Part shown: positions 54,231 through 62,477 of the stretch, one piece after another
Layout: each line of letters opens with the position of its first letter
Numbering within the stretch: the stretch's first letter is position 1
NCBI RefSeq assembly: GCF_013911085.1
Contig: NZ_JACERN010000033.1
Coordinates: forward strand, 372,001 to 436,000
From: Aquitalea aquatica
Lineage (GTDB): Bacteria; Pseudomonadota; Gammaproteobacteria; Burkholderiales; Chromobacteriaceae
Length of the DNA: 64,000 nucleotides
Reading direction: 5' to 3'
The notes under the pieces: model-generated
Told to the model about the DNA's origin: nothing
The model's input: only the letters and a program-made list of their open reading frames with translations
The model's database searches: none
Position numbers and translations under genes: made by a program

Positions 54231-54457
54231 AAGTAATTGCAAACAATGGCTTGCTGGTGCCGATGGAGGGGCAGCCACGCCGCTATATCGGTGATGGCGA
54301 GGCGGTAACGGTGGAGGACAGTGCCTATTACCGTCGCCAGATTGCCGATGGTGATTTGAGTGTGCTGGATGAGGCGGTTGCCGAGGCGACTGCCGCAGCG
54401 GATGCGGTAGCGGCCAAGGTGCCGGACGAGAGTGATAGCAAGAAAGGAAATGTGTGA
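54227..54457 (+). CDS. DUF2635 protein, Mu gp38-like
   Basis: This is a 76-residue protein beginning MKVIANNGLLVPMEGQPRRY, with AYYRRQIADGDLSVLDEA, the DUF2635 pattern. The C-terminus is Ala-rich. It lies immediately before the tail sheath as in Mu-like phages, and GGAG precedes the ATG. The function is unknown. Confidence 0.8.
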   Translation: MKVIANNGLLVPMEGQPRRYIGDGEAVTVEDSAYYRRQIADGDLSVLDEAVAEATAAADAVAAKVPDESDSKKGNV

Positions 54458-55890
54458 TGGCTAGTCCGAATATCAGTTTTGATGCCATCCCGGCCAGCAT
54501 CCGCAAGCCGGGCAAGTATTTTGAATTCAACACCCGGCTGGCAGTACGCACGCTGCCGGGTAATCCGCAGCGCGTGCTGCTGCTTGGCCAGCGCCTGGCG
54601 ACGGGCAGCCAGGCTGCCCTGCACCCGGTGGATGTGTTCAGTGATGAGCAGGCGGCCCAGTTGTTTGGCCATGCTAGTCAGCTGCATCTGATGGCCAGGG
54701 CGGCCATCACGGCCAACCCGTATGTGCAGCTGACTGCGGTGGCGATGGATGATCCGAAAGACGGCACGGCGGCGTCGGGCAAGCTGCGCCTGAATAATCG
54801 CGCTGTCACCCAGGGGGTGCTGTCTTTGTGGATTGCTGACCAGCGCATCGATCTGCCGCTGGCGGGGTTTCAGTCCGACAGTTCCATCCTGATGGCTCTG
54901 CAGCAGCTGGTGGAAAAACATCAGGATAAGTTACCGGTGCGTGCCCAATATTTGGGGACAGGTGAGCTGGTATTGACTGCACGCCACAAGGGTTTTGTCG
55001 GCAACAGCATCAAGCTGCGTTGCCAGTCGACGGATCCTTCCCTGTTGCCAACCATCGACAAGCAATTGAGCGGCGGTACGGGTGGTGTGGATATGAGTCC
55101 GGCGCTGGCGGCTGCGGCGGCCAGTGGGCATCACATCATTGTCTGCCCGCAGATCGAGCCTTACGGCATGGTGTTTCAGTTGCGTAGCCATGTGGAGTCG
55201 GTATCCGGCCCGCTGGAGCAGCGCGGCGCGATTGGCGTGGTGGGCTGGACGGATAGCCTGGCGGGCGGCATTGCCTATACGAAGCAGCTGAACAGTGGCC
55301 GCATGAGCATGGTGTGGCATCGCGGGTCTTATCAGCAGCCGTGCCAGCTGGGTGCGGCTTATGCCGCAGTACTGGCCAGCGAGGAGGATCCGGCGCGCCC
55401 GCTCAATACCCTGGAGATCAAGGGGCTGGATGTGCCGGCCATGGCCGACCAGACCATGCGTACCGAGCAGGAGAACGCGCTCTACAACGGTATGACGCCG
55501 CTGGAGGTGGGTCCGGGCAATCGGCTGCAGATCGTGCGGGCGGTGAGTACCTATACCCGCGATCCGCAGGGGGTGGAGGACGAGTCCCTGCTGGATATCA
55601 CCACCATGCGTACGCTGGATTATGTGCGCCGCGCCTGCCGTGAGCGGGTGAGTTTGCGCTTTCCGCGCGACAAGCTGTCGACGCGCACGCCGGAAAAGGT
55701 GCGCAGTGAAATCCTGGATGTGCTCTACAAGCTGGAGGAGCTGGAAATCATCGAGGCGGTGGAGCAGAACAAGGATGGCGTGCTGGCCGAACGTGATCTG
55801 CAGAACGTGGGCATGTTGTGCGTGAAGATTCCGGTGGATGTGGTGAATGGGCTGCATGTGATTGCCGGTCGTATTGATCTGTTGCTGTAA
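54457..55890 (+). CDS. Tail sheath protein, Mu gpL (gp39)-like
   Basis: This is the contractile sheath subunit of 477 residues. The start at ATG 54457 (MASPNISFDAIPASIRKPGK) has AAGGAAAT upstream. A GTG one codon earlier is less likely. It carries the sheath pattern RVLLLGQRLATGSQAAL, the EVGPGNRLQIVRAVSTYTRD region and the C-terminal DVVNGLHVIAGRIDLLL. It marks the phage as a myovirus. Confidence 0.93.
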   Translation: MASPNISFDAIPASIRKPGKYFEFNTRLAVRTLPGNPQRVLLLGQRLATGSQAALHPVDVFSDEQAAQLFGHASQLHLMARAAITANPYVQLTAVAMDDPKDGTAASGKLRLNNRAVTQGVLSLWIADQRIDLPLAGFQSDSSILMALQQLVEKHQDKLPVRAQYLGTGELVLTARHKGFVGNSIKLRCQSTDPSLLPTIDKQLSGGTGGVDMSPALAAAAASGHHIIVCPQIEPYGMVFQLRSHVESVSGPLEQRGAIGVVGWTDSLAGGIAYTKQLNSGRMSMVWHRGSYQQPCQLGAAYAAVLASEEDPARPLNTLEIKGLDVPAMADQTMRTEQENALYNGMTPLEVGPGNRLQIVRAVSTYTRDPQGVEDESLLDITTMRTLDYVRRACRERVSLRFPRDKLSTRTPEKVRSEILDVLYKLEELEIIEAVEQNKDGVLAERDLQNVGMLCVKIPVDVVNGLHVIAGRIDLLL

Positions 55891-55992
55891 GCATGGGCTG
55901 CCGTTGCTGTGCGAGATAGGGTGACGGCGCTTTTTTATTTGTTTGCTATTGGCGGTGCGGGCTGAACGCGCGGCCATGATCTGGAGAACATC

Positions 55993-56364
55993 ATGTTGCA
56001 AGAATATGCAGGTGCCATCGTACTGGAAGTGGATGGCCACGAAGTGGAAGTGATTGAACTGTCGCCCTCTACCAAGACGGGCCGCAAGCTGGTGAAGACC
56101 ATGAACAAGACTGGCCGTGCCAAGGGTTTTGCCGGGGGTGTGGCGGAGTATGACCTGTCTGCCACGGTGGTGATTCCGTTGGCTGGGGATCTGGATTGGG
56201 AGGCGATCAAGGGGGCGAAGCTGACGATTTATCCGCAAGCGCCGGGCGGGAAGCGCGAGAGCTGGCTGGATTGTTTTACCACTGAGGTGGGTGAGAAATA
56301 CAGCGTGGATAACGAGGCGCGCCGCGATATCAAGCTGTCGGCCTTGCGCAAGATCAGGGAGTAA
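55993..56364 (+). CDS. Tail tube protein, Mu gpM (gp40)-like
   Basis: This is a 123-residue tail tube subunit. It has RAKGFAGGVAEYDLSATVVIPLAG near residues 45-68, the recognised tube motif, and ends SALRKIRE. TCTGGAG precedes the ATG. About 100 bases separate it from the sheath gene, a non-coding gap in which I see no strong hairpin. Confidence 0.9.
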   Translation: MLQEYAGAIVLEVDGHEVEVIELSPSTKTGRKLVKTMNKTGRAKGFAGGVAEYDLSATVVIPLAGDLDWEAIKGAKLTIYPQAPGGKRESWLDCFTTEVGEKYSVDNEARRDIKLSALRKIRE

Positions 56365-56367
56365 GTG

Positions 56368-56841
56368 ATGACTTTGCTGGAGAAACTGAAGCAGGCGGCG
56401 TGTCAGCGTTTGCCGGTGCAATTGGCGGGGGTGCAGCTGCGCTTGCGCTTGTTGACCGAGGAGGATTATGCGAAGGCCGGCATGGCGGCGCATCTGGCTT
56501 TTACTGAGGTGGAGATGACGCCAACCAGTGCGGATTTGTATGAGCGCCGCCTGGCCAATGAGCTGTTGCTGCTGGCGCTGCTGGATGCGGAGGAGGATAA
56601 GCCGGTTTTTAGCTCTGTATCGGAGTTGGCGCAGACGCTGACCCGGGAGCAGAAGGCGTTTTTGCTGGAGGAGTATCTGGCGTTCGAGCGGAATTTTAAT
56701 CCGGCACGCATGCGCGAGGAGGATTTGGCGGCTTTGCTGGAGGAGGTAAAAAAAACGCCGCAGACAACGCGTTTGAACGATTTAAGTTTCGCTACGCTGA
56801 AAAAGCTGCTGCGTTATTTGGCCAGCCAGCCGTCGCATTGA
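56368..56841 (+). CDS. Tail assembly chaperone, Mu gp41-like (zero-frame product)
   Basis: This is a 157-residue helical acidic protein. The start is at ATG 56368, with a GTG just upstream as alternative. It has LLTEEDYAKAGMAAHLAFTEV and NELLLLALLDAEEDKPVF. It precedes the tape measure, the position of tail assembly chaperones that guide tail length. Near its 3' end eight A residues create a slippery site leading to a longer product, so this is the short form of a pair. Confidence 0.85.
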   Translation: MTLLEKLKQAACQRLPVQLAGVQLRLRLLTEEDYAKAGMAAHLAFTEVEMTPTSADLYERRLANELLLLALLDAEEDKPVFSSVSELAQTLTREQKAFLLEEYLAFERNFNPARMREEDLAALLEEVKKTPQTTRLNDLSFATLKKLLRYLASQPSH

Positions 56842-56981
56842 CGGAGGCGCAGTGGTTGTATGTGTTGGCCATGGTGCAGGCGGTGAGCGCGGAGGATCGT
56901 GGCGAGCGGCCTGGCCAGCGTCGGGTGATCTCACGTGCGGCAAAACGGCCTGCTGCGGGTGCGACTAAGTCTGCCACCTAG
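56368..56981 (+). CDS. Frameshifted tail assembly chaperone (-1 product)
   Basis: A -1 shift at the A AAA AAA heptamer (56748-56754) leaves the gp41 frame and continues AAC GCC GCA to a TAG at 56979-56981. The extension of 75 residues begins NAADNAFERFKFRYAEKAAA, contains LTEAQWLYVLAMVQAVSAED and looks fully protein-like. The full product would be about 204 residues. Programmed frameshifting at this gene position is conserved among tailed phages, including Mu-type. It was not in the supplied gene calls. Confidence 0.8.
56748..56755 (+). promoter_or_regulatory. Slippery sequence for -1 ribosomal frameshift
   Basis: Eight consecutive A follow GGT. In the gp41 frame the heptamer is A AAA AAA, the dnaX-like class that permits both tRNAs to re-pair one base back. 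Confidence 0.75.
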
Positions 56982-57136
56982 CCTGGGTGCGGGTGGCAGA
57001 CGAGCTGCCAGGGACCGCCGTGGATTTGGCTGCGGTCTTTGGGGCTGGCGCAGTTGGCCTGTTGGCATAGCGGTGTTGGTGATGAGGCGTGGTGATCCGC
57101 TTTTGCGGGCTCTGCGGGATGAGTAAGGAGGCGTTT

Positions 57137-58864
57137 TTGCCGGTGAATCTACAGAGTGTGTCGGGGCTGATGACGGGATTGCAGCAGGCCTCTAAGTTAA
57201 TGCAGCGTCTGCCCTCCGACCTGGAGCGGGCGCTGATTCCTGCCAGTAAGCTGGGCCGTGAGTTTGGCAGCTTTTCGACGGCGCTATCCACGCTATTCGA
57301 TAAGCTGGGTGGGGTGTCGTCCGTGCTGGAGGACATGCGGAATAACCGGAATTTCCATCTTGGCATGTTGAAGATGGAGATGAACGGTAGCTTGCAGCAG
57401 GGTGAGGCTGCCCAGTTGGCGCCGACTATCCTGCAGGTGGCTGGGGACAGCCTGCAGTCTTCAGCAGCGGTGCAGGACGGTGCGGAGGTGTATCTGGGAG
57501 CAGATATGCCGCTGAAGAAGGTGCAGGAGGCTCTGGTTCATGCCGCAAGTACCGCCAGTGCGCTGTTCACTGATACCAAGCAGGTTTCCCAGTTCGATGT
57601 CAGTGCCGAGAAGAAGCTGGGCATTGCACCAACGCAGTTTTCTGAGATGCATAACGGTTTGCTGCATTACAGCCGCAAGGTGGGTGATAACGATGGGGCT
57701 TTGCTGCAGGCGGCGCCCAGGGTGTTCAGCACCATGGCGGATAGCGGCCTGAAGGGGCGGGAGGCGGTGCATTTGCTGGGGGCCTGGGGTCAGCAAATGA
57801 TGCAGCGTGATCCGGATATGAAGCCTCAGCAAGCGATGGAGTCCTTGCAAAAGGTGCTGGAACGGTTGGGTGATCCGAAGGTGGTCGCTGACTTGAAGCG
57901 CCAGGGGGTGGCGGTGGATAGCCTGATGCCCAAAGGTGTGCTTGGCGGGGTGGATGCGGCGGGTAAGCCGGTTGGCGGGCAGCAAGCGGTGGATGCCTTG
58001 TTGAATTTACTGGGCAGCTTGAATGCGCAACAACAGGCTATGTTGCTGCCGGGCGCCGGGCACGGGGCTGAGCGGGCGGCGATGGGGGATGTGAAGGGCC
58101 TGAAGCAGTCGATGCAAGAGGGGGAGGCAGCGTCGAAGAGGGATTTGGTGGGGGCGGCGCTGGTACAGATTAAAGAGTCAAGCTTTGGCAAGGTGAAGGT
58201 GGCGGAGGTTGCCAGAGACAGGTTGAGTTTGTCGCCTGCGGCTACTGCGGTGACCGAAGCGCATGCAAATCTAAGCCAATTTGCTGGAGAAAATCCGGGA
58301 ACGGCAGCAGCGGTGGTGGGTGCCGGAATCTGGGAGTGGAATAGGCTAAAGAACGGTAAGGCATTGTCCAAATCGAGCACGGAGCGCGCAGTTATACGTG
58401 GTGCTGGCCAGTTAGCCATCCTTGCAGCTCCGCTAGCCATCCGGGCTGTGCCCGTCGCCGCTGCGGGCGCAGCCGGCTATGCCGTGGGCAGTGCTGTCGA
58501 TGCCGGCATTACCAAGGTGCTGACGGCCACCAATGACGGCAAGAAACGCACCCTGGGCACTTGGCTTTACGATTTGATCCATGGTGATGAGGACGCAAAA
58601 CTATTGGCCCCAACTCCCATCAAGCGCAATGCTCGCGCACCCGACGGAGCGGTTTCACTGGCCGGCTTTGGAGCTCCAGCCCTACCACAACTGGCGCTGC
58701 TGCAGGCTGTCATGGAGTCATCCACCCGCTTGAATCTGGCTGCCAACATGATGCAGCAGGCCAGCCAGCAGCCCATTCCGCTGCATGTCACGGTGGATGT
58801 GCAGAACGGCAATATCGTGGCTGCAGTTAACCAGGCCAACAAGCTGGAATTGAGGAGAAACTGA
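57137..58864 (+). CDS. Tail tape measure protein, Mu gp42-like
   Basis: This protein sets tail length and occupies the tube lumen. It has 575 residues from TTG 57137, and AAGGAGG (57125-57131) lies five bases upstream. An in-frame ATG at 57119 has no ribosome site and would place that sequence inside the gene. It is predominantly helical. Hydrophobic segments lie in the C-terminal half, around residues 430-460 (LAILAAPLAIRAVPVAAAGAAGYAVG). It is on the short side for tape measures. Its stop overlaps the next ATG. Confidence 0.82.
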   Translation: MPVNLQSVSGLMTGLQQASKLMQRLPSDLERALIPASKLGREFGSFSTALSTLFDKLGGVSSVLEDMRNNRNFHLGMLKMEMNGSLQQGEAAQLAPTILQVAGDSLQSSAAVQDGAEVYLGADMPLKKVQEALVHAASTASALFTDTKQVSQFDVSAEKKLGIAPTQFSEMHNGLLHYSRKVGDNDGALLQAAPRVFSTMADSGLKGREAVHLLGAWGQQMMQRDPDMKPQQAMESLQKVLERLGDPKVVADLKRQGVAVDSLMPKGVLGGVDAAGKPVGGQQAVDALLNLLGSLNAQQQAMLLPGAGHGAERAAMGDVKGLKQSMQEGEAASKRDLVGAALVQIKESSFGKVKVAEVARDRLSLSPAATAVTEAHANLSQFAGENPGTAAAVVGAGIWEWNRLKNGKALSKSSTERAVIRGAGQLAILAAPLAIRAVPVAAAGAAGYAVGSAVDAGITKVLTATNDGKKRTLGTWLYDLIHGDEDAKLLAPTPIKRNARAPDGAVSLAGFGAPALPQLALLQAVMESSTRLNLAANMMQQASQQPIPLHVTVDVQNGNIVAAVNQANKLELRRN

Positions 58865-60156
58865 TGTCCTGGAAGGATAATCTGCTGGATGCCAGCTTTC
58901 GTGGGGTGGTGTTCGACTGCCTGCAGACCGAGGATGAGGCCGAGCGCGATACCGCCAGCCATGCCTATCCCTATATGGATGGCGAGGATGTGGAGGACCT
59001 GGGGCGCAAGGCGCGCCAGTTGCGGCTGACCGCGGTGTTTTTTGGGGCTGATTACGACAGCCGCTTGCAGACATTTTTACAGATGCTGGATGAGCCGGGA
59101 CATGGTGAACTGATCCATCCGGTGTTCGGCAGCATGGCGCGTATGCAGCTGCTGCGCCATGCGGTACGCCACACGGCTGAGGATGTGGACTATTGCACGG
59201 TGGAGCTGACGCTCAAGGAGGCTACACCGAGCCAGCCTTTTTTTGTGCGGCAGTTGCCGGCACAGCAGGCACAAGGCCTGGCTTTGCAGGCGGATATGGC
59301 ACGACAGGCCGGCATTGCGGTGTTTGACCAGGCGCTGTCCCAGTTGAAGCAATGGCAGGCTAATCTGGCTCCGTTGCAGGCGTTGGGTGCGGTGATGACC
59401 GGCACGCTGGCGGCCGTGCGCAGCCAACTGCATGGTTTGGTCGCTGAGACCATCAGCCTGCTGGACAGTCCACGCGCTTTTGCGGCGGAGTTGGTGGGGC
59501 TGCTGGATGGGCTGGTGGATCTGCGCGGCTTCGATACGGAGACCATTGCCAGCGACTGGAACAGCCTGGCCAGGCAGCTGGATCGCATCGTGTTGCTGCC
59601 CGCTCAGTTGGCGCACCCGTCCAATGCCAGTGATGCGGCATCGCCGATTGACAACGTGCCATCAGCCGGCGAGGAGAATGCCATCGCGGCCCCTACTCTG
59701 CCGCCGCGTGAGCAGGATGTGGCCCAGTTGACTGCTCTGGTACAAGCCGTAGCCGCCAGCACGCTGGCCAGCACCGCCAGCGATCTGCTGGCCGACCAGG
59801 CGGAGCAACCCACGCTCACTCCGCCGCAGCTGGAAACCATGGCTAACGATGTACGGCGACTGCTGCAGGTGAGCATGGACAGTCATCACAAGGCCTACCC
59901 GCTGGAGCAGGCGCGTCCGGTGATCGAGGCATTGAAAGATACCGCGCTGGCGGTGCAGGAAGCGGCGCGCGCCGTCATTGCGCTGGCCCCGCCGCTGATC
60001 CAGCGCCGGGTAGAACAGGATGGCAATCTGCATCTGCAGGCCTTTGCCTGGTATGGCGATTACCGCCGTGCTGCCGAGCTGGCGCGCCTTAACCCTGCAC
60101 TGCGTAACCCGAACCACTTGCAAGCCGGAGATCTGCTCAATGCCTATGCTCATTAA
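58864..60156 (+). CDS. DNA circularisation protein, Mu gpN (gp43)-like
   Basis: This is a 430-residue protein of the DNA_circ_N family, a tail/baseplate component that in Mu enters with DNA. It begins MSWKDNLLDASFRGVVFDC, and DLGRKARQLRLTAVFFGADY and HPVFGSMARMQLLRHAVRH are characteristic. The C-terminal AFAWYGDYRRAAELARLNP followed by NPNHLQAGDLLNAYAH is also conserved. It overlaps the next gene by 17 bases. Confidence 0.9.
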   Translation: MSWKDNLLDASFRGVVFDCLQTEDEAERDTASHAYPYMDGEDVEDLGRKARQLRLTAVFFGADYDSRLQTFLQMLDEPGHGELIHPVFGSMARMQLLRHAVRHTAEDVDYCTVELTLKEATPSQPFFVRQLPAQQAQGLALQADMARQAGIAVFDQALSQLKQWQANLAPLQALGAVMTGTLAAVRSQLHGLVAETISLLDSPRAFAAELVGLLDGLVDLRGFDTETIASDWNSLARQLDRIVLLPAQLAHPSNASDAASPIDNVPSAGEENAIAAPTLPPREQDVAQLTALVQAVAASTLASTASDLLADQAEQPTLTPPQLETMANDVRRLLQVSMDSHHKAYPLEQARPVIEALKDTALAVQEAARAVIALAPPLIQRRVEQDGNLHLQAFAWYGDYRRAAELARLNPALRNPNHLQAGDLLNAYAH

Positions 60157-61297
60157 TGCTGCGCCCGTCGATGAGGTGGTCAGCCTGCTGCTGGCGGGCA
60201 AAGTCCATCAAAACTGGAGCAGCTATGAGCTTGATTCCGATCTGCTTACCCCGGCCGATGCCTGGCAGTTGCAGCTGGGCCTGCCGAATGGCCGCCTGCC
60301 GCCAGCGCTGCAGGAAGGCGCGGCGGTACAGCTGCGCATCGGCAATGACCTGGTGATGACCGGGCACATTGACGACATCGAGGATGCGATCGAGCACGGC
60401 GCGCACTCGCTAACCCTGCGCGGCCGGGATGGCGCAGCGATCCTGGTGGATTGCTCTTCGCCCATTTTTACCCGCCGCCAGGCCACGCTGGCGGAAATTG
60501 TCGCCGATGTTGTGCGGCCGCTGGGCTTGAGCCAGATTCGCATCGATGCCGCCCATACCCTGAGCAGCGAGAAAGTCAGTGTCCAGCCCGGCGACAGTGC
60601 CTGGGATACGTTGCGCAATGCGGCGGAGGCTAATGGCTTGTGGCCGTGGTTTGAGCCGGATGGCACCTTGGTGATTGGCGGGCCGGACTACCAGCACCCA
60701 CCGGTGGCCAGCCTGATCCTGCGCCGTGATGGCCAGGGCAATAATGTGGTGCGCCTGCACCGGGTGCGCAGCATGGCCGGGCGTTTTTCGGAAATTACGG
60801 TACTGGGGCAGGCTCATGGCAGCGCCCTGCAGGCCGGTCGCCACGCCATCAAGGTGGTGGAGCGCGATAGCAGCGTCAGTGTGTACCGGCCGCGTATCGT
60901 GATGGACCACGATGTCGACAGCCTGGCTGCGGCCCGCGCTCGGGCACACAAGCTGCTGTTGGATGCACGCCTGCAGGGGCTCACTTTGCAGGCCACAGTG
61001 AAAGGCCACCGCAGCAGTGACGGCCTGCTGTGGACGCCTGGCCAGCGCCTGCATGTGCTGAGCGAACCACACGACATCAACGGCATTTACTTCCTGATGG
61101 CGCGGCGCTTCAGCGGTGGCCGTGGCCGCCCAAGCCAGACTGAGTTGACGCTGAAGGAGGATGGGACCTGGGTGCCGGATGCGCATCCGCGCAAGAGCAG
61201 CCCGGGTAAGAGCAAGAGTAAGCGTAGTCGTGCCAATAACAAGGCGGTGGCAGTAGCTGCCAGCCAGTCGTATAGCCCCATCAGTAAAGGTAAGTGA
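60140..61297 (+). CDS. Baseplate hub protein, Mu gpP (gp44)-like
   Basis: This is a 385-residue hub subunit equivalent to T4 gp27. The start at 60140 has GGAG nine bases upstream. It has DSDLLTPADAWQLQLG, IDDIEDAIEHGAHSLTLRGRDGAAILVDCS and the later LWTPGQRLHVLSEPHDINGIYFLMARRF. The C-terminus is a basic Lys/Ser-rich tail. It starts within the N gene and ends coupled to gp45. Confidence 0.9.
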   Translation: MPMLINAAPVDEVVSLLLAGKVHQNWSSYELDSDLLTPADAWQLQLGLPNGRLPPALQEGAAVQLRIGNDLVMTGHIDDIEDAIEHGAHSLTLRGRDGAAILVDCSSPIFTRRQATLAEIVADVVRPLGLSQIRIDAAHTLSSEKVSVQPGDSAWDTLRNAAEANGLWPWFEPDGTLVIGGPDYQHPPVASLILRRDGQGNNVVRLHRVRSMAGRFSEITVLGQAHGSALQAGRHAIKVVERDSSVSVYRPRIVMDHDVDSLAAARARAHKLLLDARLQGLTLQATVKGHRSSDGLLWTPGQRLHVLSEPHDINGIYFLMARRFSGGRGRPSQTELTLKEDGTWVPDAHPRKSSPGKSKSKRSRANNKAVAVAASQSYSPISKGK

Positions 61298-61920
61298 TGA
61301 CTCCAGATATCGACCGCCGTATCAGCCGTGCCCTGTCAGGGGTTCGCCAGGCTTTCCGGGGTGTATTGGGACTGTCCAGTAACGGTGCTGGCAGCCAGCT
61401 GGCCCAGGTGGAGGGCTTGGCTGATGAGGCTTTGCCTGACCTGGAGCTGTTCCAGCAGTTTGGCTTCAGCAGTAACCCGCCGCCGGGCACCGCTGTCATC
61501 GTGCTGCCGCTGGGCGGCAAGACCAGCCACGGCATCATCATCGCTACCGAGAACGGCCAGTTTCGCGTGCAGGGCCTGGCTCCCGGCGAAACGGCTGTGT
61601 TTAACGCCTTTGGCGATACCTTTGTGTTTAAAGACGGCAAGATCGAGGGATCGACCAAAACCTTTACGCTCACGGCGACGGAAGGCATGCGCTTCGACAG
61701 CCCGCAGGCGGAGTTTACTGGCCAGGTGATGGTGCGCCAGCAGTTGACAGGCCAAGGCGGCATGGCTATCGAGGGCGGTAGTGGCGCGGTGTTCAGCGGG
61801 GATGTACGGCAGGAGGGTGGCAGCTACCAGACGGATGGTGATGTGGTGGCCGGTGGGGTGAGCTTGCGCGGGCACAAACATCCGGGTGATTCGGGTGGAG
61901 TGACTGGCCCTGCCTTTTAA
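61297..61920 (+). CDS. Baseplate spike protein, Mu gp45-like
   Basis: This is a 207-residue trimeric spike that punctures the outer membrane. The OB-fold N-terminal part includes QQFGFSSNPPPGTAVIVLPLGG. A beta-helical part follows. The C-terminus LRGHKHPGDSGG carries the HxH motif that binds an apex metal ion in Mu gp45 and P2 gpV. ATG 61297 follows a possible GTG one codon earlier. Confidence 0.9.
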   Translation: MTPDIDRRISRALSGVRQAFRGVLGLSSNGAGSQLAQVEGLADEALPDLELFQQFGFSSNPPPGTAVIVLPLGGKTSHGIIIATENGQFRVQGLAPGETAVFNAFGDTFVFKDGKIEGSTKTFTLTATEGMRFDSPQAEFTGQVMVRQQLTGQGGMAIEGGSGAVFSGDVRQEGGSYQTDGDVVAGGVSLRGHKHPGDSGGVTGPAF

Positions 61921-62123
61921 GAGCCGCTGACGACCAGCCGCTGGGCTGTTTGGTCTCCTCGCCCTCCCCTTGTACTGTCGGTGTCGATGCGTATGGCCGT
62001 CAGGACGCTACGCGTTCGAGGATGGTGCATTAACTGGCCCAGCGTAGTACAGGGGTAGGTTTCTCCTGCTTACTGAATCTCTTCAGCTCTGATCTGCCCT
62101 CACCATGCCCCGACAATGGGGAC
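61921..62123. other. Gap before gp46, unusual within the tail block
   Basis: These 203 bases have no gene, although neighbouring tail genes overlap. The right half holds dyad copy 3 and a start-codon hairpin, suggesting a separate late promoter. Confidence 0.5.
62072..62086. promoter_or_regulatory. Late-unit dyad element, copy 3 (before gp46)
   Basis: ACTGAA (62072-62077), TCTC, TTCAG (62082-62086): a perfect CTGAA-N4-TTCAG inverted repeat matching the core of copies 1 and 2. It lies about 40 bases before the gp46 start. Confidence 0.5.
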
Positions 62124-62127
62124 ATGG
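62103..62127 (+). repeat. Imperfect hairpin covering the gp46 start
   Basis: CCATGCCCC (62103-62111) pairs with GGGG-A-CATGG (62118-62127) with one bulged A. It resembles the perfect hairpin at 50364-50390 in sequence and position. Confidence 0.6.
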
Positions 62128-62477
62128 ATACTTTACTCGACCCCCATACCGGCAGCTATGCCGGTAACCGCACCTCCACTCTGGCCAATGCCGTTTATCT
62201 GCGGCTGGCCACGCCACTGGGTAGCTGGTGGGCGGACCCATCGCTGGGGTCACGCCTGCATGAGCTGCAACGAGCAAAAGACCTCAGTCGTATCGATGCG
62301 CTGGCACGACAGTATGCCAAGCAGGCGCTGGAACCGCTGCTGCAGGATGGCCGGGCCAGCCGCATTGTCGTGGACAGTCTGCGGCCCCAGCCGGGTTGGC
62401 TGGTCTTGCTGATTGCGGTCACTGCCGCCAGTGGTGTGTTGCAAACCTTTCGACATCCTTTTCAGGTGGTTGGCTGA
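62124..62477 (+). CDS. Baseplate protein, Mu gp46-like
   Basis: This is a 117-residue baseplate wedge protein of the gp46/GpW-gp25 class. The start is at 62124 (MDTLLDPHTGSYAGNRTSTL). It has NAVYLRLATPLGSWWADPSLGSRLHEL and QALEPLLQDGRASRIVVDSL, the family pattern. No Shine-Dalgarno is visible, and the start lies in a hairpin. Its stop overlaps the gp47 ATG. Confidence 0.88.
   Translation: MDTLLDPHTGSYAGNRTSTLANAVYLRLATPLGSWWADPSLGSRLHELQRAKDLSRIDALARQYAKQALEPLLQDGRASRIVVDSLRPQPGWLVLLIAVTAASGVLQTFRHPFQVVG

Noticed and set aside
54931-56493. 520-codon minus-strand frame across the tail sheath and tube genes
   Set aside because: It spans two real phage genes and the gap between them. The sequence is His/Gln/Arg-rich shadow type.
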